Assembly (NCBI GenBank): GCA_020283715.1
Contig: JAIQCW010000130.1
Location: 84,380 to 148,379, forward strand
Origin: Cytauxzoon felis
Lineage: Eukaryota > Apicomplexa > Aconoidasida > Piroplasmida > Theileriidae
Length of the DNA: 64,000 nucleotides
Reading direction: 5' to 3'
Numbering within the stretch: the first letter of the stretch is position 1; the number at the start of each line of letters is the position of its first letter. The notes beneath the pieces are model-generated. The model worked only from the letters and a program-made list of their open reading frames with translations. It was not told where the DNA came from and ran no database searches. The position numbers and the translations under genes were made by a program. Shown here piece after piece: positions 1 to 12,400 of this stretch.

Positions 1-59
1 TGTCCACTCATTTCTATTTTTGTTGGTTGTTATCCATCTTTATTCCAAAATATCTTCCC

Positions 60-275
60 TTTAATGATTTATGATTGAAGTATAATATCTTAATAATTTT
101 ATAGAAGTATATATAGTTAGTATTATTACTAGTATAATATAGTCGTTATAATACTCTACATCATGTTAGTAGTATATAGTATATATATTATAATAATTAT
201 TTATATTAATACACGTATATCATCATATAACTATACTTCATCCTTCAATTGTATTGATATATATTATAAATCACT
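60..275. repeat. AT-rich dispersed repeat, copy 1
   Basis: An AT-rich stretch with the core catcatgttagtagtatat followed by a tract ending in cttcatccttcaattgtatt. Similar stretches occur at about 23450-23640, 52350-52600 and, inverted, 32150-32350. This copy stands alone at the left edge; the other three lie next to GC-rich hairpin-cassette repeats. Function unknown. Confidence 0.6.
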
Positions 276-394
276 AGAGTTTATGAAATTGATAAATTGA
301 ATTTGGATTATGGGGTATGCCACATAATTATGGTGTTTGTCTAATAATTATTGGGTATTAAGGATATCACACTATTAAAATACAATATAATACA

Positions 395-560
395 TTACCC
401 GAGAACGATCTCTGGGAGTTTGAGGGGGAAGTAAATAGAAGAGATGTCTGCAGGACGACCTCAGGTTGAACGGCGAGTGGAACACTGGTTGTAACCTCGG
501 GTGGATTAGACAACACTTCGCTCATGCTTCGCTCGTCTCACTCATACTTCGTTCGATTTA
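395..560. repeat. GC-rich hairpin-cassette repeat, partial copy
   Basis: Contains the cassettes gatctctgggag, ggggaagtaaatagaagag, tgtctgcaggac, cctcaggt and acggcgagtgg seen at about 20 other loci. A short degenerate tandem of acttcgctc-like units follows at about 517-556. The block abuts the 3' end of the bL9 gene. Confidence 0.8.
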
Positions 561-1356
561 CTGTTTCTCGGGTAATTTAAATTCTAGAACGTCATCGTCG
601 TCATCGATTGTATCTTTAGATTTGATTGTCATTTTGAAGATGAACTTGTTGTTAGGATCGATATGTAATGGTAAATTTACTGTAAATTCATAATTACCGA
701 CTTTATTGAATGAAATATTGTTGTAATCTCCGTCGTGGTCGATGTTAATATCTTCTTCAGTGTGATTGTACTTGGCGTCATCTCCGGTATGAGTGTACTT
801 TATACTTTTAATCTGCGATGGTACTACATCTATGTAGTGATTAATAGACAATATATCTAGTACTTTATATAATGAAATTGGTGTTATTATGATATTATTG
901 GACCCTATTACATTGAATTCTAACACAAATCCGCCATCGAATCCTGTAAAGACGTTAGACACAGATGATCGTGGCGAAGTGGATGATGCGGAAGGCAGCA
1001 ATGAAGAACCCGATGTTGATGAAAGATCACCTGAAGATTATAATGGACATAATACTACTTTTCTAACCTGTAAGATTCTCTGGTAAATTAGTAGTTTGAT
1101 TGTTTGTGTAAAGGTCAATATTATACCAATTAGCATATACTGCTAGACCATTAGGTATGAGGTTATAATTGGCGAAACCTCTGGAAGTTTCTATAATTTG
1201 ACCTTTGGTACCTAAATTGGGCACATTTTGTAGTAGAATGACGTTAATTTTTTTTGTGTCGATGCGTGGATACCAGATACGTCGATTTATAGTACCTCTA
1301 GTGAAGTGTATTTTGAATCTTTTGGGTATATATATGTTATAATTGGTAATGGGCAT
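558..1356 (-). CDS. Organellar-type ribosomal protein bL9
   Basis: Two exons, 1356-1068 and 1030-558, joined across a 37-nt GT-AG intron (1031-1067); the frame continues exactly. The N-terminal part has the bL9 signature, VILLQNVPNLGTKGQ followed by SRGFANYNLIPNGLAV. The N-domain is preceded by about 35 residues rich in Arg, Lys, Ile and Tyr, compatible with an organelle presequence. bL9 binds 23S-type rRNA in bacterial-type large subunits, so a mitochondrial or apicoplast ribosome is the expected site (inference). The C-terminal part (SIKYTHTGDD to the end) is acidic and not clearly a normal bL9 C-domain. The last residues run to the edge of the GC-rich repeat at 395-560. The ATG at 1356 is the only sensible start. 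The two halves look like separate reading frames unless the intron is removed. Confidence 0.8.
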
Positions 1357-1472
1357 AATATTATATAGGAATCCTTATATAATACAATTGTAGCACTATA
1401 AATTTGAAATGTATAAGACATAATACACATTAAATTATTTATATTAATGTAAAATATTAATTAAATTATCAG

Positions 1473-1825
1473 ATGGAATTTGTAATTTTTAATAATAAAA
1501 GTATAATTAAAATATTATTATTATATATATTTATATATACAACACACATTTCTACAATTACACATCAGGCAGTGAATGTATGTAATTATATATATTTGTA
1601 TATAATTTCTTAATTTATAGAATCAATATAATTCATTTGTTAATAATGCTGATATACCAATTAATAATTTGGTATGTTGATTATGATTCCATATATGTAT
1701 ACATCATATTTGTCTAGACGATAGAAGTATTACCCGATGATGAGGATGAAGGTACAATTTCAAATTTTGGATTAATTCAAGATGCTTATGGCTATGGTGA
1801 TTCAATAAGATCCGTAGATATATAA
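1473..1825 (+). CDS. Small secreted or membrane protein, three exons
   Basis: Reconstructed from splice sites: exons 1473-1577, 1621-1671 and 1718-1825, all in phase 0, with introns of 43 and 46 nt that begin GTATG and end TAG. The predicted product has about 87 residues. Its N-terminus contains a hydrophobic stretch (IKILLLYIFIYTTHIST) that looks like a signal peptide or signal anchor. A short polar region and an acidic patch (LPDDEDEG) follow. I recognise no family. The consistent phase and clean splice sites make a real gene likely; it is too short and fragmented to show up as one open frame. Confidence 0.55.
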
Positions 1826-1862
1826 GATTATTTCATATTTCAAATGTATAATAGTTTTAATA

Positions 1863-2568
1863 ATGGATAAGAATGATAAGAGTGTTTACAATTGCAATTA
1901 TACTAGTAACGTATTAAGTAAACGTAAAGTATGGCATGATGGATTAGTAGTAGCATATGAGACTCATGGTTTTGTACGATTGATATTATATGAGTATGAT
2001 GAAAGTACAAATGCTAGGGGTAGAAGATTAGAGAGTATGGATATTTTTAATGTTAAACATTATGATATTGTTGGGTTTGTTTAGATAATTTCCCCCATTT
2101 ATTTGATATAGGCGTGAATTTACTACTAGTAGATATATTATTGATATATCAAATATATATGGTGCAGTAAATACAACAAATAATGTAAAGAAAAGTATAG
2201 CACCTGTTGTTATAAGGGCTGGACTTATGAAAAGACCTATTGTTAATCCATTTATGATCAATGATAATACAATAACTAATAATCTAGAAGATTTTAACCC
2301 CATTGATGATTATAAAAATCAACCTGCCAATTTCAATACACCAACTACACCTTTAGCTATCAATGATGATAATCAACCTGTTGCTACTTCTAGTGTTATC
2401 AATGATATTATGCAAAATATTACTACACTTGTTAACAAATCTTTAACTTACACTAAAACCAACTATACATCTGCTATTATCATTGATAATAAACAATACA
2501 ACTCTCAACTACTACCACTAATCAACTCTGCACTACTACACTATAATACTAAATTAAATTTCTTTTAA
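1863..2568 (+). CDS. DUF2439 (ZGRF1/MTE1-type) domain protein
   Basis: Two exons, 1863-2074 and 2112-2568, separated by a 37-nt intron (2075-2111). The N-terminal 70 residues carry the DUF2439 pattern: a CNYTSNVLSKRKVWHDG motif, then a strand ending VRLILYEYDES. The joined sequence continues through DIVGREFTTSRYI. In other eukaryotes this domain starts ZGRF1 helicases and yeast MTE1, which act in DNA recombination and telomere maintenance. Here no helicase follows: the remaining residues are Asn/Thr/Ile-rich with no motif I recognise. A role in DNA repair is inferred from the domain only. The neighbouring gene encodes a DNA polymerase epsilon subunit, but on the opposite strand. Confidence 0.7.
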
Positions 2569-2712
2569 ATTAATGTGGTGTTTATGGGGATAAATAACCT
2601 CATTTTTATATATAAAAAACTTGGGCTGTATTATTATTTGGATTATATGATATAATATTTCTTGATTGATTAAAGTTTGAATCTATATATTATAATACTA
2701 TACTATTATAAA

Positions 2713-4300
2713 CTAACCACAATTTGCGATTAGACATTTGTTATTATCACCATAGAATCTAATAAATGCTGGTGATGTTGTATCAGCCAAACAAATCTGT
2801 AGTGAATTATGGTACAAAGTAATTAAAACATACAAAATCTGGTAGAGGGTGTAATAATAATGAGACATCGTGTTGTATAATAGTAGAATTGCCAGGTTTA
2901 TTGGGTGATAAATGACCCTGACCAACTATCGTCTCAATTAACTGAAGATTATATCAATAAATGTTATATACTCACCATATCAATTAAATTATCACGTGTA
3001 TCTATAGTTTCCGATGTTGAACTTTTAATTATAGCCTCCCATAGCAATTTTGTAAGTAATTCTTCCCTTAAAAATAACATTCTACGTCCCCAATGTCTTA
3101 TACGACATGGATTCGTACACATTACAATACGACCTTTACAATGGGGCCTTGCAGCCTCAATACGCTCTATTTAATTATATGGGGTAATATGATTTATAAA
3201 ATATACCTTTAAATCTATTTGTACAATAATTTAATAATGGTAATCTAGGTAAACAATCTATATAATATATTAAAATAACAACTTTCAAATTACGTTTACA
3301 TAATGTAGCATCTGTGGGGCCTGGTACAAATATTATATAACAATCTAATGTAAATATATGGGGTTAATTTGGAAATAACATACTAGATAATATAATAAGA
3401 AATCTAGGATTAGTTAATATTTTATATAATGATTCAAATCCAGATGCATATGATTCCATAGGATTTGTTACATTTCTACTAGTATCAATTTTATCTATCC
3501 AACTATGTTGATATTCAAAATTATAACCATAAGAACTAAAATTCCCCATAAATATAAAACCTGATGGTAGACCTTGTTGATGATACATATCAATATATGC
3601 TAATATAATCATATATAATAAAATAAAATCCACTTACAATTAAATAAATCTTCTAAACCCTTAATTGTATTAGATTTATCTAAATGTAAATTTGCTATTA
3701 TTATCCAATTCGAATTAATCTCAACTGTCGATGCAAATGAAGTATAATCATTAAATATATTCTATAAATGGGGTTTTTTATCACTATATTTCAACATACT
3801 ATCATACTACTAGTTAATGAACCACCAAAAAAATCATGTATATATAATTCACTTTTATATGATATAGGTGGATGTCTCATACCATCAACACGAAATATAT
3901 TCTAAAAATATGGGGATAAAAAACACTATAAAATATACCTTAAATGGTTCCATTATACCATATACAATTACAATATTACCATCACAATATATACCTTTGA
4001 ATATATTACACTATAATAAATAAAATGTTGAAATAAATTTTAAATATACATTAGATGATACAATAATTTTAACCTCATTCAATATGCCTTGTATACATAA
4101 TTCACCATCCTTTGTACGACTCAATATACCAATCAATAATTGAGGATCTAATTATATCATAACATCTCATACGACAACATACCCTTACAACTCAATGATA
4201 CCGAATCAACAGGAACCAAACGTATACTATATTTAACATCTTCACCCATTATATTACTGAAATTATAACCACGCAATCTCTACAATATCAATATAAAATA
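2713..4300 (-). CDS. POLE2: DNA polymerase epsilon subunit B (POLE2/Dpb2-like)
   Basis: A minus-strand gene split by many short introns, read in pieces from about 4300 to the stop at 2713. Recognisable blocks in order are IGILSRTKDGELCIQGILNE (about 4130-4050), GFIFMGNFSS (about 3545), FVPGPTDA followed by CLPRLPL (about 3330-3240), CTNPCRIRHWGRRMLFLREE (about 3120-3060) and TIVGQGHLSP followed by LLHPLPDF (about 2930-2850). These match the calcineurin-like B subunit of the leading-strand polymerase, a non-catalytic scaffold of the Pol epsilon holoenzyme. Introns are about 40 nt, and several contain ccccat or ttatcccc. The 5' end is unclear: the first confident exon ends at the repeat block at 4321, so one or more 5' exons may lie beyond it. 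Confidence 0.75.
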
Positions 4301-4320
4301 TAATTAATCTATAGATAATT

Positions 4321-4905
4321 CCACTCGAGGTCAAATACAACTCTCTTCTCCACCTGAGGTCGTCTTGCAGACAGCTTCCTTTATTTACTTCCCCCTTCGC
4401 TTCCCTGAGATCAGCTGCGGGTCCACTCGAGGTTACATCCAACACATCCTTAGCACCATCTTCCATCATTCCCATGATGGATGATCAATCACTAACTTCA
4501 TCACTACCTTCACCACGCATTTCAGGTGAATTATGGGGACTATCATGGGGTTTATTATCATTATGAGGTTTTTTATCCCTATAACCCTCTTTTACACCAT
4601 TTTCTCCACTTGAGGTCGTTTTTTTCAACTTCCATCACTACCTTCATCTCCAACCTTTCTTTCGTCTTGCAGACAGCTTCTCTATTTACTTCCCCTTCCA
4701 GCTCCCATAGATCGCTTCCAGGTATTCCACTTGAGGTCCAATCATTATCGTCGCCACGATCTCTGGGAGTGGCTATACCGTTTACGGGGAAGTAAATAGA
4801 AGAGCTGACGGCAGGACTAACCTCAGGTGGAGTAGGCTCCACGCCGAGTGGAACAAGAGAGGTTGGAGAAGATAGTGATTGGACTTCGGATGTAATGTCA
4901 GTTAA
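4321..4905. repeat. Hairpin-cassette repeat cluster between POLE2 and an unknown gene
   Basis: Two or three adjoining elements. Visible cassettes are cgtcttgcagacagc (two copies), cttccctgagatcagctgcg, ccttccagctcccatagatc, ccacgatctctgggagtggc, ccgtaaacgg (inverted-repeat cassette) and several cact-gaggtc arm ends. A module of about 60 bp with the palindrome gatggatgatc sits at about 4440-4490. Open frames here are repeat-derived. Confidence 0.85.
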
Positions 4906-4976
4906 TGATTGTTAAACAAACTTCGAAAAGTAGTTCATAACGTATAGTACAGACTTTATCGAGTGTATATTTGACA

Positions 4977-6308
4977 TCATTTTCGAATGTTCTGGTGAAT
5001 TTCTATATATGAAATGTTATATGTGTAGGTATATGATTCAACCTTTTTATTGATTAAGAAATCGATTTTTGGTACATCTTTGATTGTATGATAGATATAA
5101 ATACCATCATCATAAATATCATAAAAATCATGTCCAAATTTATTTTTAACATCATTTATAAATTGATCTTGTATTTTAATATAATTCCATTGTTTTAATT
5201 CTGATATAATTTTTGGTATTGTATAATCTATTCTTGCATTTAATAATCTAGAGATTATATAATGCCATATACGTAGATCTACATGATATCCATCATCAAA
5301 TTCAACTATATAAAAGTATGTAATACTCTTCATTTAAAATTTTAATATACCTGAAAATTGATTTGGTGTATTTATATTCAATTCTATACTAAGTAATGAT
5401 ACATCTTGTTGTGATGGATTTATATTTATACCATATTTTATTAAATTTGCTACAATATTATAATTTATACCTTTATATTTAACATCTTGTATTGCTATAG
5501 ATTGATTATTTATCATTGAATCCTCATCTATAGAAAATAAATCATCCTCATTATATATCGAAAATGATCCTATATAACCATCCTTTACACTCGATGTTAT
5601 ACCTGAGGTTACATCTACCTCCTTTCCCACTGCCGTTCCACCCGAGGTCGTTCCATCTTTCCCATTGCATGGAGCTCTTCTATTTACTTCCCCCTTCGCT
5701 TCCCGTAGATCAGCTGCGGGTAGTCCACTTGAGGTTATATCCTCTACACCTTCTTTTCTCTTGCAGAGAGCTCTTCTATTTAGTTCCCCCTCCGCTTCCC
5801 CGAGATCAGCTACGGGTCCACTCGAGGTTACATCCAACACATCCTTAGCACCATCTTCCATCATTCCCATGATGGATGATCCATCACTAACTTCACCACG
5901 TTCTTCCGGGTTGACATTCTTTGTTCCTCCGGGTAGAATTCCTGTTCTTAGGGGTTGATCATCTTCGTTCTTCCGGGTTAACATTTCCTGTTCCTCCTCA
6001 TTACCTTCGCCACGATCTCCGGGAGTGGCTCTACTCTTTAGAGATAGATAATTAAAAGAGCTGACGGCAGGATGGACCTCAAGTGGAGAGCTGTCTGCAA
6101 GACCAAGAGAGTTGGAGTGGACGTCAGGTGTAGAGCTGTCTTCAGGACCAACGGTGGATGAGTGTGGAATATTATTTATATCTTCTTTTCCACTAGGGGT
6201 GGTGCCTTTTCTATTTAGTTGTCCCTCAAGCTCTTGTAGATCGCTTTCGGGTAATGTACATTTATCATTAGGAAAACTTAAACTAGACAAGACTACATTA
6301 TTATTCAT
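4977..6308 (-). CDS. Unknown protein whose N-terminal half is repeat-derived
   Basis: Exon 1 runs 6308-5378. A GT-AG intron of about 44 nt follows, and exon 2 ends at 4977. After about 18 residues (MNNNVVLSSLSFPNDKCTL) the frame passes through about 680 nt of hairpin-cassette repeat without a stop, giving blocks such as DLREAKGEVNR and RATPGDRGEG. Unique sequence resumes at about 5575 with an acidic stretch (YNEDDLFSIDEDS), then a segment that reads FDDGYHVDLRIWHYIISRL across into exon 2. I recognise no family. Either the repeat is translated, or it is part of a large stopless intron between a tiny first exon and the conserved part. The frame is the same sense as repeat-bearing frames elsewhere in the window. 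Confidence 0.5.
5580..6262. repeat. Hairpin-cassette repeat array inside an open frame
   Basis: The longest run of cassettes in the window: about seven arm units with ctcttgcagagagc, ccattgcatggagc, ccactaggggtgg, cttcccgtagatcagc, ccacgatctccgggagtggc and ctctaaagag, plus the module with gatggatgatc. It is open on the minus strand in the frame of the surrounding gene. The plus strand also has stop-free stretches. Confidence 0.85.
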
Positions 6309-6434
6309 TATATAAAATTATAAATAAATTAAAAAATTTTTTTAATATTATTACTACTTGTAATATGATAATCTTCTAATACCTGATTTAATGCATCATA
6401 ATCATCACGAGTACATTTAGTACATCTAATTTTA

Positions 6435-9400
6435 TTAATTATAAATGATATAACTTTTATTAATATATAAAAAAAATATTAAATGAAAATATTTTTGATG
6501 ATCTTTTGGTAATTGTTTAGTAAAATTATTTAATGTATAAGGGAATTTATTTATTAATTTAGTAATTGTATAATTTGATGTTGTATATAATTGATCAAAT
6601 AAATCAATTTTAAAATCAACAAATATAATTTTTAATGATATAATTATTAATAAATCATTTATTAAACGTTTTGTATCATTTTTTAATATACGTTGTGATG
6701 CATTAACTAAATCTACTAATGATTTAGAATATGGTATCATTAATAATTGTTTAGGTTCAAAATAAAAAAATTTATTAGGATCTGAATCATATATAGTACC
6801 TAAATCTTTATGTATATCTATATATTCTTCATCACGTTGTCTAATTTGATCATAATAATAACCTAATAATTCATCTGGCATTTTCATTATCTGTTGTGAT
6901 AAATATTCTAAATTCCATACACGTACTAAATCATACATTACATTACCATTACCTATTAATACACAATATTCTGATAATCTACTATTAAAATCAATCACTT
7001 TCTTACTCTTCCATATACGACTCTTTTTCTTCTCTATCAATATAACATCTTCATCATCTACACTTAATACACGCATTATCGATGAATCTAATAACATCAA
7101 TAATCCTTCAATATCCGTAAACTCATCATTACCTATTATATAATCCAAATTTATATCATCTCTTCCACCCGATGTTACAGTCCTACTCTCCTTTCCACCT
7201 GAGGTCTTCCACTCGCCGTGGTGGCCTTCTCTATTTATCTCCCCTTCCAGCTTCCGTAGATCGCTTCCAGGTTCCACTTGAGGTCCAGTACTATACTTCA
7301 ATCCATCTGAGGTCTTCCACTCGCCGTGGTGGCCTTCTCTATTTATCTCCCCTTCCAGCTCCCGTAGACCGCTTCCAGGTAGTCCACTTCCACCTGAGGT
7401 TACATCACTACCTCCTCTTCCGCCACGATCTCCGGGAGTGGCTCTACCCTTCAGGGATTGGTAATTGGAAGAGGCTCCACGCCTAGTGGAAGATAAGGTT
7501 GTAACCTCAGGTGGATGCCTAGTAGAAGGAGAGTTGGATTGGACTTCGTGTGGATGATGATAGTATATATTTTTGATATTGATATGATTGAATAGTATTT
7601 GTAGATTTTTGACATGGTAGAGATTGGATATAAATTTGAGGTATGATTCGAGTATTTGTATGCATGCATTAAAGAATGGTGATATGATCCATTCAGTTGG
7701 TGCTTGGAAATCGAATATAGCTCTTAATGAGTATTGTAATACAACAAATAGATCGATGATACCATTAGTATATGGTGTTTTATCATTGATTTTAATCCAA
7801 GATTCATTATTAATACATGTTTTAATAATATTATTTATAGTATTAAATTTTGATTCTAAACCTTTAATAATATTAGATTTAATTAATAATAATAATTCAT
7901 TAATACCATTAATATTAAAATTAGGATTAGTATATAAATAGAACATACATTTTAATAATGTAATAGATTGTTTATTATTATCTTGTAATGGTGATCTAAT
8001 TATAAATGATACATCATATTCTCTTTGTAAGATCATAAATTTTCTTAAATTAGGCATAATATTACATATAGATTTATTATTATAATTATAATAATTTTTT
8101 AATTCTAATATACAACAATTGGATAATAATGATGGATATTCAGCAAATATTAAAAAATTATTCCACATATTATATGATAATTTACATTCATTCCTTAACA
8201 TTTGTATAATATCATCTATATAATTATTAAATAATATTGTATCATCTAATTCTGTTGTTATATCATTAACATGTTCTATACATTTCTTAACCATTAATTT
8301 AGCATTTTTATATACTATAAAACGATATAAATCAATAGTATTATATCCTTTATATAATAATTTATAATATATATTTAATAATGATAATATGTAATATAAA
8401 CCATTTGTATCTATATACTCTATAAATTTACATGAATAATTAAATATATTGTTTCTATATGCACTAGTCGCTATTCTTAAATATAATATCGTCAGTACCT
8501 CTCTCTCAATACGAGATGGTAGCAGTAGGGATGTATAATTCTTCACCGGAGGTGGGGGATTATACATCGAGGGTGGATGTGATGAAGAATTATTCACCGG
8601 AGGTGGAGGATTGTACATCGAGGGTGGATGTGATGATGTTAGTGGAGATGGATGATTGTTCATCATGGATGAGGGATGTGATGATGGTAGTGGAGATGGA
8701 TGATTATTCATCGTAGATGTCAATAATGAATCTTCCTCTTCCCTCTTCGATACGTTGTTCGTCGGTAATGAAGAATTCTCCATCATTGATGTAGAATCAT
8801 TCAGTTCATGTCCATCATTTCCATCACTTCCCTCACTTGGAATAACAAGGGGGACATGATAATTTAAAATATCAGAGGTAAATAAATGTACTTTATTGAA
8901 TGGTCTTTTTAAATACATACCCTTCAATTGCATCTTTAATAAATGTTTCAATTCTTTTATACTAGACCAATCGATATAATCTAAATGACCTTTATCCATT
9001 ACAGTATAATTTGGTAATAAATTTTCAATGTCATCATCATAATTTAATAAAAATTTCTTTAAATCAAATATTAAATAACCATCCAGACTACTTAAACCTT
9101 TGGGTAAAAAATAAATATTACTTGGTACCTGATTCATTACATATAATTGCTTCAATATATTACATGATAATAGATGGAAGGTAGACTTGAAGTCTATACC
9201 GAAGTTTTCCACAGTAGTAGGAGGCTGAAGCGTATGCGGAAGCGGATGTGTGGATGTTGAAGGTGGTGTAGAGGTATGAAGCTGATGCTGATTCGTGGAT
9301 GTTGAAGGTGGTGTAGAGGTATGAAGCTGATGCTGATTCGTGGATGTTGAAGGTGGTGTGGATGAAGGCGGATGCGGAAGGTTGGATGTTCCATATTTTA

Positions 9401-12400
9401 CAGGGGATGTTTGAGGTGTGGATAAAGGATGATTTGTCCATGTTTGATGCGTCGATGTTTCATAGTTCCTCGATGACGACGTGTATTCACCTTCCCTCCT
9501 CGATGTATAATCTTCATCCCCCCTCTTGGATCCGTATTCCTCTTCCTCCCCCTTCTTGAATGATGGATTGCCATCGAGTGTCGTACTTCCGTCATGAAAA
9601 TGGACAACGTGTAATGTCCAGAAAGCAATAGATGCAAGAATGGAATGAGCAAACAAAGGTATCTGGAATTGATCACCAATATAATCTAATGACCTCGTGA
9701 TATTAAAATTCGGTAATATACCCGTCTGCATAAAAGACACAATGTAAATTATACCCTGAAAATATTGTGGAACATCAGAGAATGTCAATTCATCACAAGA
9801 TAAATATTGATGTAAACATTCTGTAACATGTAATATAATCGGTACCTCAAGTGACCAATAACCAGATAATTTATACGCATCTATTGGTACCCTAAAATAT
9901 TTATTACTCCTACATCGCATCGCCATACCATCATTCACCACCTGATCCATCACATACCTCACCATATTATATCTAGATAATCTATGACACGCACTCATAC
10001 ACCTCGATCTACGCTGACGTATCTCAGCCAATACCGATATATTATCATCACTATATATATCCAAATCCACTATATAATCATCCATCATCAATATTTGTTC
10101 GTGGGGTTTTTTATGTCTAGATATGGGGTCATGTGGGGTATTGTTAGAATGTTTTGAATGACGTCTACGTGTACGATTATGTACCGTATTTAATCTTTTA
10201 ACATCATTACCAACGTCGCGCGCGTCATTATTGATATTATTGACATTTTTCATACTGTGCGCGTTACATCCATCATCTCTCATCGCATGACTTCCTTCAT
10301 CCTTTTCCCTCACTCCCTTCATCTCTCTACATCCATCACCCTTCATCCCAACTTCGCTCATCCCTCCACACCCATCAAGTACATTAACCAATTCCCTATC
10401 ATAATATTCAACCTCAACCATATATTCGAGCATTTTCAATAACCTACCCTTTATATCCAATGGTTTTATAACGTGATTTAAATTAACAACAACCAAAGCC
10501 TTTAAATGATTAACCTCACCTAAAGCAAGACATACAAGTATAAGAATATCATTACATAGACGCTCAAGATTAGGTGAAGCATCAAAATGGAAAGTAACGC
10601 TCAAGTCATCAAATGGAGTAAATGAATTTATAATTTTAAACCAACGTGATGAGATATTAGAATCAGCATCTAATAAATGTACAATCCTAGAAAGCTTTTG
10701 TATTAATGATAAATGTATTATATGAAGTTGACGATATACCCATTGATAATATTCCTTATTCTCAATCAATAAAACATCATCAATTACAACATCAACCTTA
10801 GATAACGAGTCAATTAATAATAGTATACGATATCGTACATCCATAACATGTAAATTAATATGAGGACTATAATCACTAAAAACATCTCGAGGCTTTAATA
10901 ATACATCCAAAATCGAATAAGATGAATGAGATAAATCTAAACGATTCTTATATACCTCAATCAAATGACGCATCCTAATCAACATCTGCTCAAGTATACC
11001 CAAATTTAACATAAGATACTCACGTAATTGACCATCACCATGATTATCATCAGTTAAGCATGGATGATTTATAAAACCCGATATATATCTATGAGTCATT
11101 ATCATAATCTCTAAAGATAATATACACCATTGATTATTATCCATATAACTATCCTCCAAACAATATTTTAACCTAGGCATTGGTATTCTATCCTTAGATA
11201 ACTCTATACGACTACAATTAAATCTATTACCACTAGTTGGAGGATGGAAATGAACATCAAATGGATATAAATGATGATACTCCAATATACCAGTAATATC
11301 AATTATATCATCATTATAAAGAAATGAAAATGATGAATCTGGTGGAAATGATGGGAAATCCTCAATTAAATCAAGATAACGCCTCATATATTCATCATAT
11401 CTACCACGCCTAGTCATTATATACTCGGCTACTTGTTCTATATTAACACCATAATCAATATCTTTTATACCAACATCTATAGAATTAACAGAAGGAATGT
11501 AATGATCGTGATGCTGTTTTCGATCAAAGTCCATCAATATCTTGTCAATCTCCACATCTTCCTCATCTTGCTGATGGATCTCAATTTGAGGAGCAATCCT
11601 ACTCACATTTCCACTAGGCGTGGAGCCTATTCTATTTACCTTACCCTCCGCTTCCCTGAGATCAGCTTCGGGTTCCACTCGAGGTCCAGTACTACTCTTC
11701 ATTCCACCTGAGGTCTTCCACTCGCCGTGGTGGCCTTCTCTATTTAGCTCCCCTTCCAGCTCCCGTAGATCGCTTCCAGGTTCCACTTGAGGTCCAGTAC
11801 TACTCTTCATTCCACTCGCCGTGGTGGCCTCTCTATTTACCTCACCTCGACTCCCATGGATCGTCTCGGATTCTTCGCCACAATCTCCGGGAGTGGCTTC
11901 ACCCTTCAGGGATAGGTAATTGGAAGGGGCCCCACGCCGAGTGGGATCAGAGTTGGATTGGACTTCAGGTGGAGTAGATTGTCCTTCAGTTGTATCAATG
12001 ATTGTGATTGGATTATGACTTTTATTGGATGATTTTAATAGAGGTTCATATTGTGGATAATTTAAATGTTTGGTGGTATTGATTGATTTGACATCATCAT
12101 CTTCATCATCGGATTTGTATTGTGCAACATATAGATTTGTATATGTTCCATCATCTAAGATTCTTCCACTCATAATATCAGATTCAAAATCTGATAGATT
12201 ATTAATTGGTGTTGGGCATTGTGAGAATGTATTTAATGCGATAGATGTATAATCATTAATAGGACCAGGTTTAGAATTAATTAATATCCTAGAATGTTGT
12301 GGTATAGTAATAGATTCATTGCCTGTAATAAGATTTTCAAATTTATTAAAATCATTATTAGGTGAAAATTTCAAAATATCATCCCATAATATTTCCATTT

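Noticed and set aside
5564..5958. Plus-strand open frames over the repeat (also at 7172-7486, 22435-22665, 4526-4842, 58208-58444)
   Set aside because: They consist of repeat cassettes read in other frames. The cassettes have few stops on either strand, so such frames arise by themselves.
5580..6262. Repeat array as a possible CRISPR
   Set aside because: Units vary in order and orientation, there are no regular unique spacers, the host is a eukaryote and no cas gene is present.
8516..8716. Plus-strand frame of Val/Met/Asp repeats and similar frames at 9160-9679
   Set aside because: Antisense shadows of the tandem coding repeats in the giant minus-strand gene.
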